From NCBI GenBank assembly GCA_963765785.1, contig CAVXXW010000018.1, positions 186,001 to 250,000 of the forward strand: 64,000 nucleotides of DNA, written 5' to 3'. The stretch comes from AC-32 sp963765785 (GTDB lineage: Bacteria; Actinomycetota; Thermoleophilia; Gaiellales; Gaiellaceae). The position numbers and the translations under genes were made by a program. Shown here piece after piece: positions 61,780 through 64,000 of the stretch; position 1 is the stretch's first letter; each line of letters starts with the position of its first letter. The notes beneath the pieces were generated by a model. The model saw only the letters and a program-made list of their open reading frames with translations, was not told the DNA's origin and ran no database searches.

Positions 61780-62036
61780 GAGCCCGAGACGAGCCGGTCG
61801 GCCTGCGACTTCTTGCGGGCCGCGGCATTCCGGTGCAGCGCACCGCGCGCGGCCGCCTTGTCGATCCAACGGACAAGCTCCCGGTGCTCCTCGGCGATCC
61901 GGTCCTTGTCGCCGTCCTCGACGGCGGTGCGCAGCCGACGGGTGAGCGTCTTCACGGTCGAGGCGTAGCGCAGGTTCTCGAGCCGCGCCTGGGCGGCAAT
62001 GCGGACGCGCTTCTTCTGCTGCTTGATGTTCGGCAT
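61776..62036 (-). CDS. rpsT: 30S ribosomal protein S20
   Basis: An 86-aa, strongly basic, three-helix S20 protein that binds the 5' and 3' minor domains of 16S rRNA early in assembly. It begins MPNIKQQKKRVRIAAQARLEN and ends RNAAARKKSQADRLVSG, both typical of S20. ATG 62036 lies downstream of a hairpin leader. It is convergent with holA and divergent from murJ. Confidence 0.96.
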   Translation of the reverse strand: MPNIKQQKKRVRIAAQARLENLRYASTVKTLTRRLRTAVEDGDKDRIAEEHRELVRWIDKAAARGALHRNAAARKKSQADRLVSGS

Positions 62037-62042
62037 GACGTG

Positions 62043-62062
62043 AAAATGCCCGCGTCGCGGGC
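62043..62062 (-). promoter_or_regulatory. Hairpin in the rpsT leader
   Basis: On the minus strand GCCCGC-GAC-GCGGGC is followed by ATTTT, 7-20 nt before the rpsT ATG. No gene lies upstream on that strand before the divergent murJ, so it belongs to the rpsT leader. It could mediate attenuation or S20 autoregulation. Confidence 0.45.
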
Positions 62063-62153
62063 CCGGCGATGGTAGCAGCAGCCACGTGCTTCCAGCTGTC
62101 ACGCATTCGGCACACCTCCGTGACGGGCACGCGGCACCGGCGGAGCGCGTTCC

Positions 62154-62159
62154 TATACT
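62154..62159 (+). promoter_or_regulatory. -10 box of a leaderless promoter before murJ
   Basis: TATACT ends 6 nt before GTG 62166, with no Shine-Dalgarno. It is the closest match to TATAAT among the boxes listed here. Confidence 0.55.
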
Positions 62160-62165
62160 CGCCCC

Positions 62166-63740
62166 GTGGACGAGGCAACCGCGGCCCGCGGCCGGAGGCT
62201 CGCGTGGTCGACGGCGATCTTCGCGCTCGCCACGGGGCTCTCCCGCATCCTCGGCCTCGTCCGTGAGGTCGTCGCCGCCTACTACTTCGGCGCGCAGGGG
62301 AAGATCAACGCGTTCACGGTCGCCTTCCAGGTACCGAACCTGATCCGCGCGCTCGTCGCCGACGCCGCCCTCTCGTCCGCCTTCGTTCCGGTCTTCAGCG
62401 AGCTGCTCGAGAAGGGCGAGCGCAAGCGCGCCTGGCGCGTCGCTTCGAGTCTCTTCTGGCTGATGCTGCTCGGCCTCGGCGGTCTCGTCGCGATCCTCAT
62501 CGTCCTCGCACCGTGGGTGATCGCGCCGTTCGGCGACCCGGGTGGCGACAAGCAGCTGGCAATCGGGCTCTCCCGCGTCCTCTTCCCGATCGTCGCGCTG
62601 CTCGGCGTCTCGGGCGTGATCGTCGGCATCCTCAACAGCTACGAGCACTTCACCGTGCCCGCGCTGACGCCGGTCTTCTGGAACCTCGCGATCATCGCGG
62701 GCCTCGTCCTCGGCGTCCCGCGCGCGCAGACGATGGACGCGAAGCTCTACGTCTACGCCATCTCGATCGTGATCGGGACGATCATCCAGGTCCTGCTGCC
62801 CGTGCCGTGGCTGCGCGGGCTCGACGGGCGCTTGCACATGGCGATCGACTGGCGCGACCCGGCGGTGCGGCGCGTGTTCGTGCTGATGGTGCCCGTGACG
62901 ATCGGCCTCGGCTTGATCAACTTCAACGTCGTCGTCGACTCGATCTTCGCCTCGCGGCTGATCAACCCGGAGCTGGCGCCGACGGCGATCGACAAGGCCT
63001 TCCGCGTCTACATGCTCCCGCAGGGGATGTTCTCGGTCGCCGTCGCGACCGTGCTCTTCCCGTCGCTCTCTCGTCTGGCCACGCGCGGCGACTACGACGG
63101 CTTCCGCCACACGGTCGGCCTGGGCCTGCGCCAGATCGCGTTCCTGCTCGTGCCCGCGAGCGTCCTCTCCGCGGTGCTGGCCGAGCCGATCGTGCGGCTG
63201 CTCTACCAGCGCGGCGCGTTCGGCCCGCACCAGACGACCGTCGTCGCGGGTGCGCTCGCGGCCTTCGCCGCCGGGCTCACGTTCAACGGGACGATGCTGA
63301 TGCTGAACCGCGCCTTCTTCAGCCTCCAGTCGCCCTGGATCCCGACGGTGGTCGCGCTCGGCAACCTCGGCCTCAATGCCGTGCTCGACGCCGCCTTCTA
63401 CCGGCTAGGCGTCTGGGGTATCCCGCTCTCGACGACGTTCGTGAACATTGCAGGTACCTTCGCGCTGCTCGAGCTGCTGCGCCGCAGGCTCGGCCGGATC
63501 GAGTTCGGCGAGACGGCGCGCGCCTTCGTGAAAATCGTCGTCGCATCGGCCGTCGTCGCGGTCGTCTCGTACGCGGTCTGGCGCGGGCTCGACACCGAGC
63601 TCGGCCGCTCGCTCGGCGCGCAGATCGTCTCCCTCGGCCTCGCGATCGCCGGCGCGGTCGTCGCCTACGCGCTCGCGTGCCGCACCCTGAACGTGCACGA
63701 GCTGCGGGCCTTGCTCTCGCTGCGCCGCCGCGCGGCGTGA
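62166..63740 (+). CDS. murJ: Lipid II flippase MurJ (MviN)
   Basis: MurJ moves lipid-linked peptidoglycan precursor across the membrane. The 524-aa, 14-helix MOP-superfamily protein starts WSTAIFALATGLSRILGLVREVVAAYYFGA, the family's N-terminal signature. It continues AFQVPNLIRALVADAALSSAFVPVFSELLEKGE, and later has SVAVATVLFPSLSRLATRGD and EPIVRLLYQRGAF. It lacks the long cytoplasmic pseudokinase/C-terminal extension found in mycobacterial MviN. GTG 62166 follows a leaderless-type -10. The stop overlaps the next gene as GTGA. Confidence 0.95.
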   Translation: MDEATAARGRRLAWSTAIFALATGLSRILGLVREVVAAYYFGAQGKINAFTVAFQVPNLIRALVADAALSSAFVPVFSELLEKGERKRAWRVASSLFWLMLLGLGGLVAILIVLAPWVIAPFGDPGGDKQLAIGLSRVLFPIVALLGVSGVIVGILNSYEHFTVPALTPVFWNLAIIAGLVLGVPRAQTMDAKLYVYAISIVIGTIIQVLLPVPWLRGLDGRLHMAIDWRDPAVRRVFVLMVPVTIGLGLINFNVVVDSIFASRLINPELAPTAIDKAFRVYMLPQGMFSVAVATVLFPSLSRLATRGDYDGFRHTVGLGLRQIAFLLVPASVLSAVLAEPIVRLLYQRGAFGPHQTTVVAGALAAFAAGLTFNGTMLMLNRAFFSLQSPWIPTVVALGNLGLNAVLDAAFYRLGVWGIPLSTTFVNIAGTFALLELLRRRLGRIEFGETARAFVKIVVASAVVAVVSYAVWRGLDTELGRSLGAQIVSLGLAIAGAVVAYALACRTLNVHELRALLSLRRRAA

Positions 63741-64000
63741 TCGCCTTCGAGCCGCTCCGGCGCGAGCACATGCCGCTGATGCGGGATTGGCTCGGCCGCG
63801 AGCACGTGCGCCGCTGGTGGCGCGACGACATCGACGAGTCGATCGCCGAATACGAGCAGGAAATCGCCGGTGGCGGCGACCCGACCGAGAACTACCTGAT
63901 CTTCCTCGACGGCCGACCGGTCGGGTTCATCCAGACCTACCTCGTCAGCGACTACCCCGAGTGGGACGAGATCGTGGAGGTCGGTGAGGGAGTCGCAGGT
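63737..64000 (+). CDS. GNAT acetyltransferase, AAC(6')-like (partial, cut by window edge)
   Basis: The first 88 residues of an acetyltransferase: FEPLRREHMPLMRDWLGREHVRRWWRDD, then YEQEIAGGGDPTENYLIFLDGRPVGFIQTYLVSDYPEW. The pattern resembles the aminoglycoside 6'-N-acetyltransferase/RimJ-type families, but the acetyl-CoA loop lies beyond the window, so neither activity nor resistance can be concluded. GTG 63737 overlaps the murJ stop. Confidence 0.8.
   Translation, partial: MIAFEPLRREHMPLMRDWLGREHVRRWWRDDIDESIAEYEQEIAGGGDPTENYLIFLDGRPVGFIQTYLVSDYPEWDEIVEVGEGVAG

Overview
The window is a gene-dense (roughly 95% coding), very GC-rich actinobacterial chromosome segment. Heavy GTG/TTG start use, 4-bp start/stop overlaps, an F420/FMN-type PPOX enzyme, an Acg-like nitroreductase and an actinobacterial SLBB/NuoF-ferredoxin-ApbE cluster suggest Actinomycetota. 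The mix fits a deep-branching class such as Thermoleophilia, but that placement is an inference. No rRNA, tRNA, CRISPR, integrase or transposase was seen.

Layout. 1-9.9 kb: a four-subunit pyruvate/2-oxoacid:ferredoxin oxidoreductase operon on the minus strand, led by a GltD-like flavoprotein that carries an apparent frameshift; an ATP-grasp ligase; a hemerythrin-nitroreductase fusion overlapping formate-tetrahydrofolate ligase; a malic enzyme with an N-terminal ACT-like region; and a CBS-pair protein. 9.97-19.9 kb: a [NiFe] hydrogenase island. hypF-hypC-hypC2-hypD-hypE run leftwards. The structural genes (FeS beta, cyclic-nucleotide-binding protein, flavin gamma, small delta, large alpha), a maturation protease and a cysteine-free HypA run rightwards. 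The layout resembles group 3b NADP-linked hydrogenases. No hypB is present.

20-30 kb: aldehyde dehydrogenase plus DUF779, a dihaem cytochrome c, a decayed Mg-type P-ATPase, a b-type cytochrome-like membrane protein, an OmpR/kinase pair, and a redox operon (Pro-rich exported peptide, ApbE, ferric-reductase-like membrane protein, NuoF-like protein, ferredoxin). 30-48 kb: LysR, a 1039-aa FtsX-type exporter with a tandem-ATPase partner, a sulfite-oxidase-family enzyme, a macro domain protein, a probable niacin module (NrtR-like regulator, nicotinamidase, MFS transporter), and assorted metabolic genes and acetyltransferases, a class III cyclase and a DUF255 protein. 48-53 kb: a complete liv-type branched-chain amino-acid ABC operon. 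53-64 kb: EamA transporter, lysA, leuS with an attenuator-like leader, comEA-comEC-holA, rpsT, murJ and a truncated acetyltransferase.

The first 30 kb reads as an electron-transfer and C1/C3 region: POR reduces ferredoxin, the hydrogenase exchanges electrons between H2 and NAD(P)H, Fhs feeds folate C1 units and malic enzyme supplies pyruvate. The most notable non-gene signals are a palindromic element present twice before the liv operon and once in frame inside hypF, a leuS leader with Leu codons and an intrinsic terminator, repeated -10-like boxes 6-8 nt before start codons (leaderless mRNAs), and four convergent gene pairs whose stop codons share one CTAG.
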